64,000 nt of DNA from Amycolatopsis oliviviridis (GCF_014654365.1 NZ_BNAY01000002.1:62001-126000); one strand, 5' to 3'; counted from the first letter of the stretch, positions 24,473 through 33,991 are shown. The notes: a model not told the origin generated them from the letters alone. Made by a program: numbers and translations.

Positions 24473-25330
24473 TCAGTCCTCCTGTGCGGTAACGAATGTC
24501 TGGCGCATCTCACCGATGCCTTCGATCCAGCTGACGAGGTGTTCGCCCGCCCGCAGGAACCGCTTCGGCGTGCGGCCCATGCCCACGCCCGCCGGGGTCC
24601 CGGTGAAGACGAGATCGCCCGGGAACAGGGTGATGGTCCGCGACAGCGCGGATACCAGCCTGGCGACCGGGTAGATCAGTTCGCGGGTGCGGCCGTCCTG
24701 CACGGTCTCGCCGTCGACCGCGCAGCCGAGCGCCAGGTCGTCCCGGTTCGCCAGCTCGTCCGGCGTGACCAGCCACGGCCCGACCGGCGCGAAGTTCGGG
24801 AAGGATTTGCCCAGGCTGAACTGCGGGGCGGGGCCTGCCAGTTGCGCGACGCGCTCGGAGAGGTCCTGTCCGATCGTCACCCCGGCGACGTGGTCCCACG
24901 CGTCGGATTCCGCGACGCGGGTGGCGGTCCGGCCGATGACGGCGACGAGTTCCACCTCCCAGTCCACGTCGCCACCGGCAGGCAGCACGACCTCCGCGTC
25001 AGGGCCGGTCAGCGCGGAGACGAACTTGGTGAACGTCGGGGGAAGTCCTTCCGGTGCCTCGAAACCGGACTCGGCGGCGTGGGCGTCGTAGTTCAGGCCG
25101 ATCGCGACGATCTGCCGCGGGGCCGGTGAGGGTGAGCCCAGCTGCGCGCGGGTGAAGACGACGCCGGGTCCGGCGGGCGGCTGTCGCGCCCAGGCCCGGA
25201 ACGCGTCCCAGTTCTCGTAAACGGACACGAGACCGGGGCCGAACTTGCCGCCCGACGCGGTTTCGACGTCGATTCCGGTGTCGTCGGCGGTCAGCAGGAC
25301 CGCGCGTCCGTCCACATTGGCCAGTTTCAT
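24473..25330 (-). CDS. Fumarylacetoacetate hydrolase family protein
   Basis: This 285-residue protein shows the FAH fold C-terminal domain: VAIGLNYDAHAAESG, the acidic metal site in DVDWEVELVAVIGR, GQDLSERV, and the closing DLVFTGTPAGVGMG. These enzymes hydrolyse or decarboxylate C-C bonds in ring-cleavage products. It is first in a three-gene minus-strand group with the extradiol dioxygenase and SRPBCC protein, facing a GntR regulator. It probably processes the product of the dioxygenase. Confidence 0.88.
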   Translation of the reverse strand: MKLANVDGRAVLLTADDTGIDVETASGGKFGPGLVSVYENWDAFRAWARQPPAGPGVVFTRAQLGSPSPAPRQIVAIGLNYDAHAAESGFEAPEGLPPTFTKFVSALTGPDAEVVLPAGGDVDWEVELVAVIGRTATRVAESDAWDHVAGVTIGQDLSERVAQLAGPAPQFSLGKSFPNFAPVGPWLVTPDELANRDDLALGCAVDGETVQDGRTRELIYPVARLVSALSRTITLFPGDLVFTGTPAGVGMGRTPKRFLRAGEHLVSWIEGIGEMRQTFVTAQED

Positions 25331-25417
25331 GACTTCACCCTTCCGGGATCCGGCCTGGATCGGCCGGCTCCTCGTGCGGTTGGCGGGATCTCGGGGCTGA
25401 ATTCGAAACTAGACCTA

Positions 25418-25431
25418 AACTTTCGAAAGTT
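25418..25431. promoter_or_regulatory. 14-base perfect palindrome in divergent promoter region
   Basis: AACTTTCGAAAGTT is a perfect palindrome between the FAA-hydrolase start (25330) and the GntR start (25465). Its location between divergent genes and its AT-rich sequence fit a GntR/FCD dimer operator controlling both. Confidence 0.65.
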
Positions 25432-25464
25432 CAATGCAGATTCGTAAAGTGCTAGGCTGTGGGC

Positions 25465-26157
25465 ATGACCAAGAGCGGCGGAGCGACCCGCACCGACGGC
25501 ATCCACCAGGCGTTGCGCGCCGACATCCTCGCCGGTCGGCTGATACCGGGCGACCGGCTCAAGTTCCCGGACCTGGCCGACCGCTACCAAGTGAGCGTCG
25601 GCGCCACCCGTGAGGCGCTGACGAGACTGGTCGCCGAAGGACTGGTGGTGGCCAGGCCGCGGCAGGGTTACCTGGTCCGGCCGCTGTCCCATCGGGATCT
25701 GGCCGAACTGACACAGGCGCGGGCGGAGATCGAGTCCCTGGTACTGGGGCTGTCGGTGCGGGAAGGCGACACCCGCTGGGAGGCCGATGCCGTTGCCGCG
25801 CACCATCTTCTGGAACGCGCGCCGTATCGCGACCCGGCCGATCCGGACCATCTGTCCGACGAGTGGTCGCAGGCACACGCGGCCTTCCACCACGCGCTGC
25901 TGACCGGCTGCCGCAACCAGCGGCTACTCGACGCGGCACGGTCGTTGCGGCAGGAGGCCGAGCTGTACCGGCAGTGGTCGGTATCCCTCGGCAACGAACC
26001 CGGCCGCGACGTCGCCGCCGAGCATCGGGCACTACTCGACGCAGTTCTCGCGCGCGATGCCGATCACGCGCAAGAACTGCTGCGTGACCACATCGCGCAC
26101 ACCGCCCGGCTGTTGATCAGCTGTGCACCCGATCAACCCAACCAGGCCGGGGAATAG
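25465..26157 (+). CDS. GntR family regulator, FCD subgroup
   Basis: This 230-residue protein has an N-terminal winged helix (HQALRADILAGRLIPGDRLKF, then VSVGATREALTRLVAEGLV, residues about 10-65) and an all-helical FCD ligand domain with metal-binding type histidines (AHAAFHHALL and the AEHRALLDAV helix). FCD regulators sense organic acids. It is divergent from the FAA hydrolase-extradiol dioxygenase group and probably controls it through the palindrome at 25418. GTG at 25459 is an alternative start. Confidence 0.88.
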   Translation: MTKSGGATRTDGIHQALRADILAGRLIPGDRLKFPDLADRYQVSVGATREALTRLVAEGLVVARPRQGYLVRPLSHRDLAELTQARAEIESLVLGLSVREGDTRWEADAVAAHHLLERAPYRDPADPDHLSDEWSQAHAAFHHALLTGCRNQRLLDAARSLRQEAELYRQWSVSLGNEPGRDVAAEHRALLDAVLARDADHAQELLRDHIAHTARLLISCAPDQPNQAGE

Positions 26158-26214
26158 TCGCGTCGTGGTCAGTTCGAAGCGATCTGGTCGCTCACCGCCT
26201 GGTCACCACGCGAG

Positions 26215-26247
26215 ATGTGTGGCTGTCCATAGTGGACAGCCACACAT
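26215..26247. terminator. Strong 15-bp hairpin between convergent genes
   Basis: ATGTGTGGCTGTCCA (26215-26229) and its exact complement (26233-26247) are separated by only TAG. It lies between the GntR stop and the stop of the secreted peptidase-like gene and likely works as a bidirectional terminator. Confidence 0.75.
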
Positions 26248-26269
26248 TCGTTGGCGCGTGGAGAAACCG

Positions 26270-28261
26270 CTACGAGGCGAAGACTCCGAACTCCCAGAAC
26301 GAGAAGCAGTAGCGGGTGGCCCGCTTGACGCCGAAGAATCGCACCCAGCGCGTGGTGACCGGCTCGAACCGTGCGGTGTCGATGCCGCCGTCTCCGGCGG
26401 TGGTCGACCAGACCGGTTGCCAGGTGCCGCCGGCTTCGCTCCACGCTTCGATGCGATACTCGGACGCGTAGGCCGCCTCCCAGTCGATGGTCACCCGGCC
26501 GACGGTCTGCTCGGAGCCGAGATCGACGTAGTACCACTGCCCGTCGTTCCAGGAGCTGGACCACCGGGTACCGCGGTCGCCGTCGACGGCGCGCGAGGGC
26601 GACAGGTTCACGAACGGATTCCACTCCGTCGAACTGGCCGTGGCCGGCTTCGCGTAGGCGAGGTTGGTGCCGAGACCATGCGCGGTGGTGGCTTCCCAGG
26701 TCCTCAGGTACGACTCCGCTCCCCTCGCCAGGTCGTCGATGACGGCCTTCCCGCCCACCATGCGGACGTCCTCGATCCAGTCCGGGATCAGGCCGTAGTG
26801 CGCGGCGCCGTCGACGTTGACGTCCCAGACCCGCTCGCCGGTCTTCTGCCGGTCCATCATCGTGGCCCCGTCGAAGGTGCGATACGGGTAGACCACCGGG
26901 TTGGTCGCGCCGGTGCGCGGCGCGGGCCAGCCGCCGACACCGTTCATGTCGGAACCGAAGCCGTAGCCGACCTTGTACTGATCGCGCAGGGCCTTGTTGC
27001 GCTTCCACTCGTTGACGAAGCTCTCCGAGCCGTTGTCATAGCCGGTGATGAAGCCGCCCAGCTTGTACACCCGCTCGGACCAACCGGCGTCCATCCAGCT
27101 GTGCGTGGACAGCACCCCGGGGTATTTCTCCGCCTCGAGGATATCCAGGGTGCGCGCCGCCGCCTTGACGCTCATATGGTCGAGCTCGACCATCATGTGC
27201 CGCTCCATCATGCGGCGCAGCGCGTGCTCGCCGAGGCGGGTGAGCCCTCGGGTGTTGCAGCGCTTGGCCGGGTCGCCGCCCACGATCGGATTGTCCTGCT
27301 GCGGCCCTGGGCACGCCTCGGTCGTCCACGTGGTGGCACAGCAGGAAAATTGACCGGCCTGGAGGATCTGGCCGGTGGTGCCCGAGTCGAAGCGCACGCC
27401 GCACAGGCCGTTGTCGAACTTGTGGCACAGGAACATGCTGCGCACGCCGAGCGAGTACAGCTCGTTGATCCCGGCGTCGATCTGCGCGGCGGAGCACTGC
27501 GCGACGTCCATGATCTGCTTGCAGCCGAAGGGTTCCGAGGTCTCCACCCCGAGGATGATCGCCAGCTTGCCGTCCATCACCACCTTGCGGGCCTGCTCCG
27601 GGCTGGTGACGATCCGGAAGAAGCCCTTGCCGGGGCCGCCGTAGATGCCGTCGATGTAGTCCTGCATCTCCCAGGACTTGCGTGCTTCGAGCCGGATGGC
27701 GTCCATCTCGTCGCAGCCGCGGTCCTTGGGCATGATCGGCAGGGCACACAGGACACCGTTGGACACCAGGTCGTTGACCATGATGCGCAGCCCGCCGCGC
27801 CACGCCCGCTCGATCCAGGCGTAGTAGTTCTGCTGATGGGTCAGCGACTTGTGGGTCGGCCACTCCTTGAAGGTCGGCCAGCCGACCGGGTCATGGTGCC
27901 CGTCCGGATCGGCGGTGAGGTTCTCGAAGGTGGCTCCCCTGCCGTCGGGGTAGTGCTCGGGGCAGTCCCGCAGCGCGTCGGCGACGCCCGCGGGCGAGAA
28001 CGCCTTGCCGCAGATCAGCCTGCCGCCGAAGCCCTCGTTGGCGAGTATGTGGTTATGGCCGTCGACGAAGCCGCGGACCTCCCCACCTTGGCCTCCGGTG
28101 AACGGGGCGCCGGTCGCGCCGATCTCGCTGTCCGGACTCGGCCGGTTCGGCGGATCCCACCAGTTCGACGTGGCCGACGACGTCGGCGTGACCCCGACGA
28201 CGAGCGCGATGGCGGCCAGCGCGGCTACCGCGAGTGACAGGAACCTTCGATGCCGTCTCAT
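26270..28261 (-). CDS. Secreted M19/amidohydrolase-like enzyme with C-terminal F5/8 type C (discoidin) domain
   Basis: A signal peptide (RRHRRFLSLAVAALAAIALV… ending SSA) starts this 663-residue protein. The catalytic part has VDGHNHI (metal HxH), VELDHMS, STHSWMD and GFGSDMNG, which recall the metal site of membrane dipeptidases (family M19) in a divergent form. The last ~140 residues (AKPATASSTEWNPFVNLSPS, then WQPVWST) are a discoidin carbohydrate-binding domain. Many cysteines suggest disulphides outside the cell. The ATG at 28261 follows AGGAGG with six-base spacing. The substrate may be cell-wall or surface material, by inference from the binding domain. Confidence 0.78.
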   Translation of the reverse strand: MRRHRRFLSLAVAALAAIALVVGVTPTSSATSNWWDPPNRPSPDSEIGATGAPFTGGQGGEVRGFVDGHNHILANEGFGGRLICGKAFSPAGVADALRDCPEHYPDGRGATFENLTADPDGHHDPVGWPTFKEWPTHKSLTHQQNYYAWIERAWRGGLRIMVNDLVSNGVLCALPIMPKDRGCDEMDAIRLEARKSWEMQDYIDGIYGGPGKGFFRIVTSPEQARKVVMDGKLAIILGVETSEPFGCKQIMDVAQCSAAQIDAGINELYSLGVRSMFLCHKFDNGLCGVRFDSGTTGQILQAGQFSCCATTWTTEACPGPQQDNPIVGGDPAKRCNTRGLTRLGEHALRRMMERHMMVELDHMSVKAAARTLDILEAEKYPGVLSTHSWMDAGWSERVYKLGGFITGYDNGSESFVNEWKRNKALRDQYKVGYGFGSDMNGVGGWPAPRTGATNPVVYPYRTFDGATMMDRQKTGERVWDVNVDGAAHYGLIPDWIEDVRMVGGKAVIDDLARGAESYLRTWEATTAHGLGTNLAYAKPATASSTEWNPFVNLSPSRAVDGDRGTRWSSSWNDGQWYYVDLGSEQTVGRVTIDWEAAYASEYRIEAWSEAGGTWQPVWSTTAGDGGIDTARFEPVTTRWVRFFGVKRATRYCFSFWEFGVFAS

Positions 28262-28364
28262 CGTGAACCTCCTGTGCGCGCCCGAGGCAGGCGTCCATCG
28301 GGAGATGGTGACGGCTGACACATACGTGAGTCAAGTTCATGTTTTCTCGCGGCGCTTCCAGAGT

Positions 28365-29426
28365 TCAGCCGGCCAGCCCCATCGTGCCGGCCCAGTGTGT
28401 GACGGCTTGGTGGTAGTCGGGTGCGTTGGGTGCGTAGTTGATCGAATGGCCGAAGCCGGGCAGTACGTAGGTCCGCAGTCGTGCCGCCGCGGAGTAGTAC
28501 GGCGCCTCGGACTGGAGCAGGCCGGCCGAGGAGGTGCAGTCGGTCGCGAGCGGGCCACAGAGGCCGCCGTCCCCACCGCCGAGCACGACCAGCACCGGCA
28601 CGGTGATCCGCCAGCTGTACGGGAGCACCGTGCCGAGGGCGGCGGCGTCGAGCAGTTCGCCGGGGGCGACGACGTCCTTGGTGGCCTCGTCGTAAGCGGT
28701 CATCTCGGGGACCTCGGGTCCGGGTGCGTGGAACGCCGCGTATCGGCTTCCTGGCTGGGTGGTCAGGTAGGTGGGGTCGAGCCCCAGCCGCGACAGCACC
28801 GGGTCGAGCGCGACGGGGATGAACGAGCCGAGGACGATCAGCGCGCCGGGAGGATTGATGTGGTGTGCCAGTCCGGTGATCAGCACGCCGTCCACGTCGT
28901 GGTAGGTGCCTGCTTCAAGCATGGCGATGGCGGAGCCGAGCGAGTGTCCGCCGAGAATCACCTTGTCGAACCGCGAGCCGACGTCGCCGTGCCGGACCGC
29001 CTGGATCACCTGGTGTACCACGCCGGCTTCGGTGAACGCCGTGAGCAACGCACTGGGCGGCTTGGAGCTGGCGCCGGTGCCGAGCCGATCCAGGGCAAGG
29101 GTGGCGTAGCCGGCCTTGTTCATCGCGAGCCGGAACGAATGGGTTTCCGGATCGGGTGCGGCGTCCCAGTACACGCTGTCGTAGGTGGCGCCGGGGACCA
29201 GCACCTGAACGGTTCGCGCGCCTCCCGGTGGTTCGCACAGTCTGCCGTGCACGATCTGGGGAAGCAGCCCGGCCAGCTGGACCGGGATGGTCACGTCCCG
29301 GCAGGACGACGCATCGGCCTGAGCCTGCGCGGGCGCCGGCAGTGACCCGGCGAGCAGGATGGCGAACGTCATCGCGCCGGCACGGCGCAGACGAAGACGC
29401 TTCACTCTGCCATGACGCCAAGGCAT
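28365..29426 (-). CDS. Secreted alpha/beta hydrolase
   Basis: This 353-residue protein begins with a signal peptide (MPWRHGRVKRLRLRRAGAM, then a hydrophobic stretch ending PAPAQAQA). The fold shows VLVPGATYDSVYWD as oxyanion strand, LDRLGTGASS, the nucleophile elbow GGHSLGSA, and a C-terminal GFGHSINYAP histidine. It probably cleaves an ester or amide outside the cell. The ATG at 29426 has GGAGG eight bases upstream. It is followed 35 bases upstream by a P450 gene on the same strand, so the two may share a transcript. Confidence 0.83.
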   Translation of the reverse strand: MPWRHGRVKRLRLRRAGAMTFAILLAGSLPAPAQAQADASSCRDVTIPVQLAGLLPQIVHGRLCEPPGGARTVQVLVPGATYDSVYWDAAPDPETHSFRLAMNKAGYATLALDRLGTGASSKPPSALLTAFTEAGVVHQVIQAVRHGDVGSRFDKVILGGHSLGSAIAMLEAGTYHDVDGVLITGLAHHINPPGALIVLGSFIPVALDPVLSRLGLDPTYLTTQPGSRYAAFHAPGPEVPEMTAYDEATKDVVAPGELLDAAALGTVLPYSWRITVPVLVVLGGGDGGLCGPLATDCTSSAGLLQSEAPYYSAAARLRTYVLPGFGHSINYAPNAPDYHQAVTHWAGTMGLAG

Positions 29427-29461
29427 AAAACAAACCTCCACTGAAATAATGTGTTCGGCAA

Positions 29462-30787
29462 CTATCGGAAGCGCGGGACGACCGTCATCGGCAGCCGGCT
29501 CGGGTACGCGGTGGTCGTGTACTTCTCCCTGACCGGCTTGCCAGGAACGGGAACCAGCCGCCATTTCGCGGCGATCGTGGCCACGACGATCGCGATCTCG
29601 GTCATGGCGAAGGAATTCCCGATGCATTGGTGGGCACCCGCGCCGAACGGGATGTAGGCCCCGCGGGGCAGATCCTTGGCTCGCTTGCCCGCCCAGCGGT
29701 CCGGGTCGAAACGACCGGGGTGGTCGTGGAACCTCGGATCGAAATGCATGGCGTGCGGGCTGATGATCACCTCGGTGCCCGGCGGCAGGCGCACACCGCC
29801 GAGATCGACTTCCGTGGCGACCCGGCGCATGAGGATCCACAGTGGATACATCCGCAGGACCTCGTTGACGACCTGCCGCGTGTAGACCAGCCGTGGCACG
29901 TCCTCGGCGGTGGCCTGCCGGCCGCCGAGCACCTCGTCGATCTCGTCGTGCAGCTTCTGCTCGACCTCGGGATGCCGGGCGATTTCGTGGAACAGCCAGG
30001 AAAGCGCCAGCGCGCTGGTCTCGATCCCCGCGGTGAGCAGGGTGATGACCTCGTCGCGCACCTGCTCGCCGGTCATCCTTTCACCCGTGTCGGCGTCCCT
30101 GGCCAGCAGCAGCATGGACAGCAGGTCGCTCCGGTCGGCTTGCTCGGCACGCCAGTTGTCGATGAGCTCCTCCACGATCGTCCGCATCCGGTCGACGGCC
30201 GCGTCGAACCGCCGGTTGGCCGGAATGGGGAGCTTCTCCACGAACGCGGGCGAGAGCACGCGGATCATGCCGTACTTGAGGATGACCGGGATCGATCTGC
30301 GGGCCTCCTCGATCGCGGCCTTGCCCAGTTCGGTGGAGAAAAGCGACTCGCCGACGGCGGCGACCGCGACCGCCTGCATGTCGTGGTCCACCTCGCGTAC
30401 CTCGCCCGGCCTCCATGGCCTGACCAGTTCGACGGCCGCTCTCGCCATGATCTCGGCATACCCCGCGATGGTGGCGTGGTGGAAAGCGGGTTGCATCAAC
30501 CGGCGCTGCCGCAGGTGAAAAACACCGTCGGAGAGACCGATTCCGTTGCCGACGAACGGGCGGAACTTCTCGAACATCGCGCCTTTGCGGAAATTACTCC
30601 CGTCGGTGACCAGCACCTGGTGCGTCAGTTCCGGACTGGTCACGAAATACGTTTCCATCGGGCCGAGATAGACCCGCACCACATCTCCGTGAGCGTACAA
30701 CGACGACGTGAATCCGAAGCGACGACGCAGCATCGCCGGAGTGTGTCCGATCAAGGGCCATCGACCGGGTGCAACCGGTACAGGCAT
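29462..30787 (-). CDS. Cytochrome P450 (pentalenene-oxygenase-like group)
   Basis: This 441-residue P450 has all hallmarks: I-helix TAGIETSALALSW with acid-alcohol pair, K-helix ExxR in NEVLRMYP, the PERF-like FDPDRW, and the heme loop PFGAGAHQCIGNSFA. The longer form and the LPPGTEVIISPHAMHFDP segment resemble terpene or fatty-acid oxidising actinobacterial P450s. Start at 30787 (ATG after GGAG) is preferred over one at 30835. It diverges from a methyltransferase gene; no redox partner is adjacent. Confidence 0.88.
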   Translation of the reverse strand: MPVPVAPGRWPLIGHTPAMLRRRFGFTSSLYAHGDVVRVYLGPMETYFVTSPELTHQVLVTDGSNFRKGAMFEKFRPFVGNGIGLSDGVFHLRQRRLMQPAFHHATIAGYAEIMARAAVELVRPWRPGEVREVDHDMQAVAVAAVGESLFSTELGKAAIEEARRSIPVILKYGMIRVLSPAFVEKLPIPANRRFDAAVDRMRTIVEELIDNWRAEQADRSDLLSMLLLARDADTGERMTGEQVRDEVITLLTAGIETSALALSWLFHEIARHPEVEQKLHDEIDEVLGGRQATAEDVPRLVYTRQVVNEVLRMYPLWILMRRVATEVDLGGVRLPPGTEVIISPHAMHFDPRFHDHPGRFDPDRWAGKRAKDLPRGAYIPFGAGAHQCIGNSFAMTEIAIVVATIAAKWRLVPVPGKPVREKYTTTAYPSRLPMTVVPRFR

Positions 30788-30898
30788 CCGCACTCCATCG
30801 CCGACGTGGAAGGGAACAGAACACGCTAGCGCCATTCGGTGGCAGCCCACAGCACTCGATCGGGTGACTGCGCAGTCGTGACCCGATCACATGACGGG

Positions 30899-31762
30899 AT
30901 GAGTAAGCTCGACGGCTCGCCAAGGAAAACCGATGAGATCGGGGTGTTGACGCTGACGCGACTACCGGACTGGGTCCCGCCGGGCACCGACAAAACGATG
31001 CCCAGTGCCGCCCGGGTCTACGACTACATGCTGGGCGGCGGCCACAATTTCGCCGTCGACCGCGAGGCCGCCACGAAGGCCGAGCAAATCATGCCCCACG
31101 CCAGGGGGGTGGCGAGGCTCAACCGCGCGTTCCTCCGGCGGGCCGTGCGATTCATGATCGACCGGGGCGTCCGCCAGTTCCTCGACATCGGTTCGGGCGT
31201 GCCGACCGTCGGCAATGTGCACGAAATCGCACAGGACGCCGACCCGGAATGCCGGGTGGTGTATGTGGATCACGATCCCGTCGCGGTCGCGCACAGCCAA
31301 CTGATTCTCGCCGGCAACGACCGCGCCGCCGTGCTCAAGGCCGACGCCCGTGACTTCTCACGCATCCTCGGTGATCCTCTGCTGCGCCGGCAGCTGAACC
31401 TCGACGAGCCGGTCGGCATGCTGTTCCTGTGCATGCTGCACTGGCTCCCGGACGAATCCGACCCGTGTGGCCTCATGCGCCACTACATCGACGCGATGGC
31501 TTCCGAAAGTTACCTGGCGATCACACACATCACCGAGGACTACCTGCCGTACCAGGTTCGGGAAGCGGTCAGGATCGGGACAGGCGGCAACCTGGTCACG
31601 TCACGCCCCTACGACGACGTGCTCACCATGTTCGGCGATCTCGAACTGCTCGAACCCGGCCTGGTCGGGTGCGGCACCTGGCGCCCCGCCGGACCCGGCG
31701 ACATCGCCGAAGACCCGACACTGAACCAGGTCCTCTACGCCGGAATGGCACGCAAACCCTGA
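30899..31762 (+). CDS. SAM-dependent methyltransferase, DUF574 family
   Basis: This 287-residue protein has the family signature PSAARVYDYMLGGGHNFAVDREAA and the SAM loop FLDIGSGVPTVGNVHE, with VVYVDHDPVAVAHS as the acidic strand. The family (Methyltransf_19) is abundant in actinomycetes and mostly of unknown substrate. The ATG at 30899 is chosen over an upstream in-frame start because it gives the family's usual N terminus. It diverges from the P450 gene. Confidence 0.87.
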   Translation: MSKLDGSPRKTDEIGVLTLTRLPDWVPPGTDKTMPSAARVYDYMLGGGHNFAVDREAATKAEQIMPHARGVARLNRAFLRRAVRFMIDRGVRQFLDIGSGVPTVGNVHEIAQDADPECRVVYVDHDPVAVAHSQLILAGNDRAAVLKADARDFSRILGDPLLRRQLNLDEPVGMLFLCMLHWLPDESDPCGLMRHYIDAMASESYLAITHITEDYLPYQVREAVRIGTGGNLVTSRPYDDVLTMFGDLELLEPGLVGCGTWRPAGPGDIAEDPTLNQVLYAGMARKP

Positions 31763-31840
31763 AGCGGGACGCCGGAGCGGTCCACGACACGACCCGAACG
31801 GCGTTCCGCCGAAGCTACTGTCTACTCAGGACACTGGGGC

Positions 31841-33991
31841 TCACTGGCCTTGCCCCGGACGGGCCCGTCCACCGCCGATGAGGGATCCGATGTCGGTCAC
31901 CGATCCCTCGTCACCGGTGAACAGCGGGCCCATTCCCAGCTCGACGCCCGCTCGCTGCCACCACCGTGCCTGCGCGCTGGTTTCGAGATCACCGGCGAGC
32001 ACAGTGATTCCGGCCTGGCGAACCAGCGCGATCATGTTCCTCGCCCCGGCGAGGGCGATCGAGTCCTCATCGACGGCATGCCACACGAGACGAGAGTCGA
32101 GGCGTACGGCGTGTACCGGGAGGTCCTCGAGTAATGCCAGTTCGCCCGGCGTCACGCCGAAGTCGAGCAGTACCACTCCGATCCCCACGTCGGCGAGCAC
32201 GCGCGCGTTGTCGACCATCTCGTGCCCGGCTACGAGCAGTGCCCCGGCAGGCAAGCCGAGCCACAATCGGTCGGGAGTGGGCGCGGCGCTGTCGAGAATT
32301 CCCTGGATCGTCCCGGCCAGCCGAGGATCGGTCAGCTGGTTCGGTGTCAGTGGTACCAGCAGCGGCATGTCCGCGCCGCCGCCGTCGGCCTTGTCCGTCC
32401 AGCCGCGTTTGACCACCCACGCGCCGAGCGCGCCGATCAGCGCGGTGCGCTCGGCGAGTTCGAGGTACTTTTCCCTTGGCAGCACTCCCAGGTCCGGATG
32501 TTCCCATCTCAGCCGCGCCTCGGCACCGACGATCTCGCCGTCGGCCAGCCGTACCAGCGGCTCGTAGCCGATGCCCAGCTCGCCGTTCTCCCAGGCCCCG
32601 GGCATGGTGGCCACCAGGCCGATGGTCTCCCTGGCTTGGCCGTCCCATACCGGGTCGTACCGTTCCCACCGGCCGGGCCCCTTGCTCTTGGCCCGCCGCA
32701 TCGCCAAGTCCGCCGAACGCAACAACTCGGCTGGTTCGACGTTGCGGGGAAGGTCTTCGACCACGCCGAAACTCGCCGTCACCGCCAGGCCCTTCTCGTC
32801 GATGTAGGCCGGCTCCGACAGCGTCTCGTTGATCCGCTCGATCATCGTGAGGACGTCCGGCGTGCTCGCCGAATTCTCGATCAGAATGCCGAACTTGTCG
32901 CTCTCGAACCGCGCGACCATCGCGTTCTCGCCCGCCACCACGGATCTGAGCCGGTCCGCGGCGATCCGCAGCAGCCGGTCTCCCGCGCTCCTGCCGAGAC
33001 CATCGGTGACCAACGAGAACCCGTCGAGATCCACGTGGTACAGCGTCGCCGGATTCGGCTGGTGCAGCACATGTTCAAGGTGCGAGCTGAAGAACTGCCG
33101 GTTCGGCAGACCGGTGAGCATGTCGTGCAACAACTGGTGTCGCAGCTGGTTCTGCAGGAGCTTCAGCTCCGCGTCGTCTGCCACGATCGTGACGTAGCCG
33201 TGCGAACCGCGCAGAAGCGAAGCGGTCAGCGTGGCCTGGAACAGGTCGCCGTCCTTGGTGACGAAGCGCGGGCGCGATCGCAGCCGGTCGATCTTGCCGT
33301 CCCGGAGATCGCGGTAGCCGTCCCGCAGGAGGCGCCGATCCGTCTCGTGGACGAATTCGAACAGATCGCCGCCCGCGACCTCGCTCGCCGTCCGGTCCAG
33401 TATCCGATGCAGGGCGGGATTCGTGCGGACGAGCTGCCCGTCGGGCCCGGTGACCGCGATCCCGTTCGGCGAGCAGAGGAAGATCTCGTCCAGCTGCGCC
33501 TCACTGGCCCGCCACTCGCGCTGTGACTCCCGGACCGCATTGAGCAACGCCTGGTCACTCGTGTCCCGCTGCTCGACGGTCGCGGAACGGATCGCCTCCA
33601 CGTAACCGGACGCCAGCGCACCGAGCAGCCTGGCGACGCGCTCCGGTAACCGCTCGGCGGAGCGTGACTCCGTCGGCGCCAGTAAGGCGGCCGCGAGCAC
33701 GTCCACCGTGCACTGCAGGCTCGTCCTGCCGACGCAGTGCAGCCGGACGAGTTCGGCGCCGACCTCCGCCGCGCTCTCGGTGGCGGGCTGGTCCCCTGCC
33801 ACCGCCTCGAGCAGCCTGTCGAGCAGGCCAAGCAATTCTCGTTCGATCTGGTCGTGCGACAAGGGGAGGTAAGTGGTGCTACTGACGAGATAGGCCCATT
33901 TTCGCGCCACCTTGACGCGTTCCCGCCGCGACGCGAGAGGCTGCGTTCCGGCAGGCCGCTCCTGCCCGCCGGAAGGTAGTGGCCTGGTCAT
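31841..33991 (-). CDS. PAS-GGDEF-EAL protein with degenerate cyclase and phosphodiesterase motifs
   Basis: This 716-residue protein has an N-terminal helical domain, a PAS domain (residues about 165-290, LDEIFLCSPNGIAVTGPDG), a GGDEF-fold domain and an EAL-fold domain. The GGDEF signature reads ESDKF. In the EAL domain GAEARLRWEHP keeps the first glutamate, but the usual asparagine is lost (PLTPNQL), the DDFG pair reads LDFG and the KxD segment reads RLDS. Both domains therefore look unable to make or cut cyclic di-GMP and may only bind a nucleotide or partner. No membrane segment is seen. The ATG at 33991 is preferred over a TTG further upstream. Confidence 0.85.
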   Translation of the reverse strand: MTRPLPSGGQERPAGTQPLASRRERVKVARKWAYLVSSTTYLPLSHDQIERELLGLLDRLLEAVAGDQPATESAAEVGAELVRLHCVGRTSLQCTVDVLAAALLAPTESRSAERLPERVARLLGALASGYVEAIRSATVEQRDTSDQALLNAVRESQREWRASEAQLDEIFLCSPNGIAVTGPDGQLVRTNPALHRILDRTASEVAGGDLFEFVHETDRRLLRDGYRDLRDGKIDRLRSRPRFVTKDGDLFQATLTASLLRGSHGYVTIVADDAELKLLQNQLRHQLLHDMLTGLPNRQFFSSHLEHVLHQPNPATLYHVDLDGFSLVTDGLGRSAGDRLLRIAADRLRSVVAGENAMVARFESDKFGILIENSASTPDVLTMIERINETLSEPAYIDEKGLAVTASFGVVEDLPRNVEPAELLRSADLAMRRAKSKGPGRWERYDPVWDGQARETIGLVATMPGAWENGELGIGYEPLVRLADGEIVGAEARLRWEHPDLGVLPREKYLELAERTALIGALGAWVVKRGWTDKADGGGADMPLLVPLTPNQLTDPRLAGTIQGILDSAAPTPDRLWLGLPAGALLVAGHEMVDNARVLADVGIGVVLLDFGVTPGELALLEDLPVHAVRLDSRLVWHAVDEDSIALAGARNMIALVRQAGITVLAGDLETSAQARWWQRAGVELGMGPLFTGDEGSVTDIGSLIGGGRARPGQGQ

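Noticed and set aside
26123..28237. 704-residue open frame on the plus strand
   Set aside because: Antisense to the secreted M19-like gene; no domain and overlaps the terminator hairpin.
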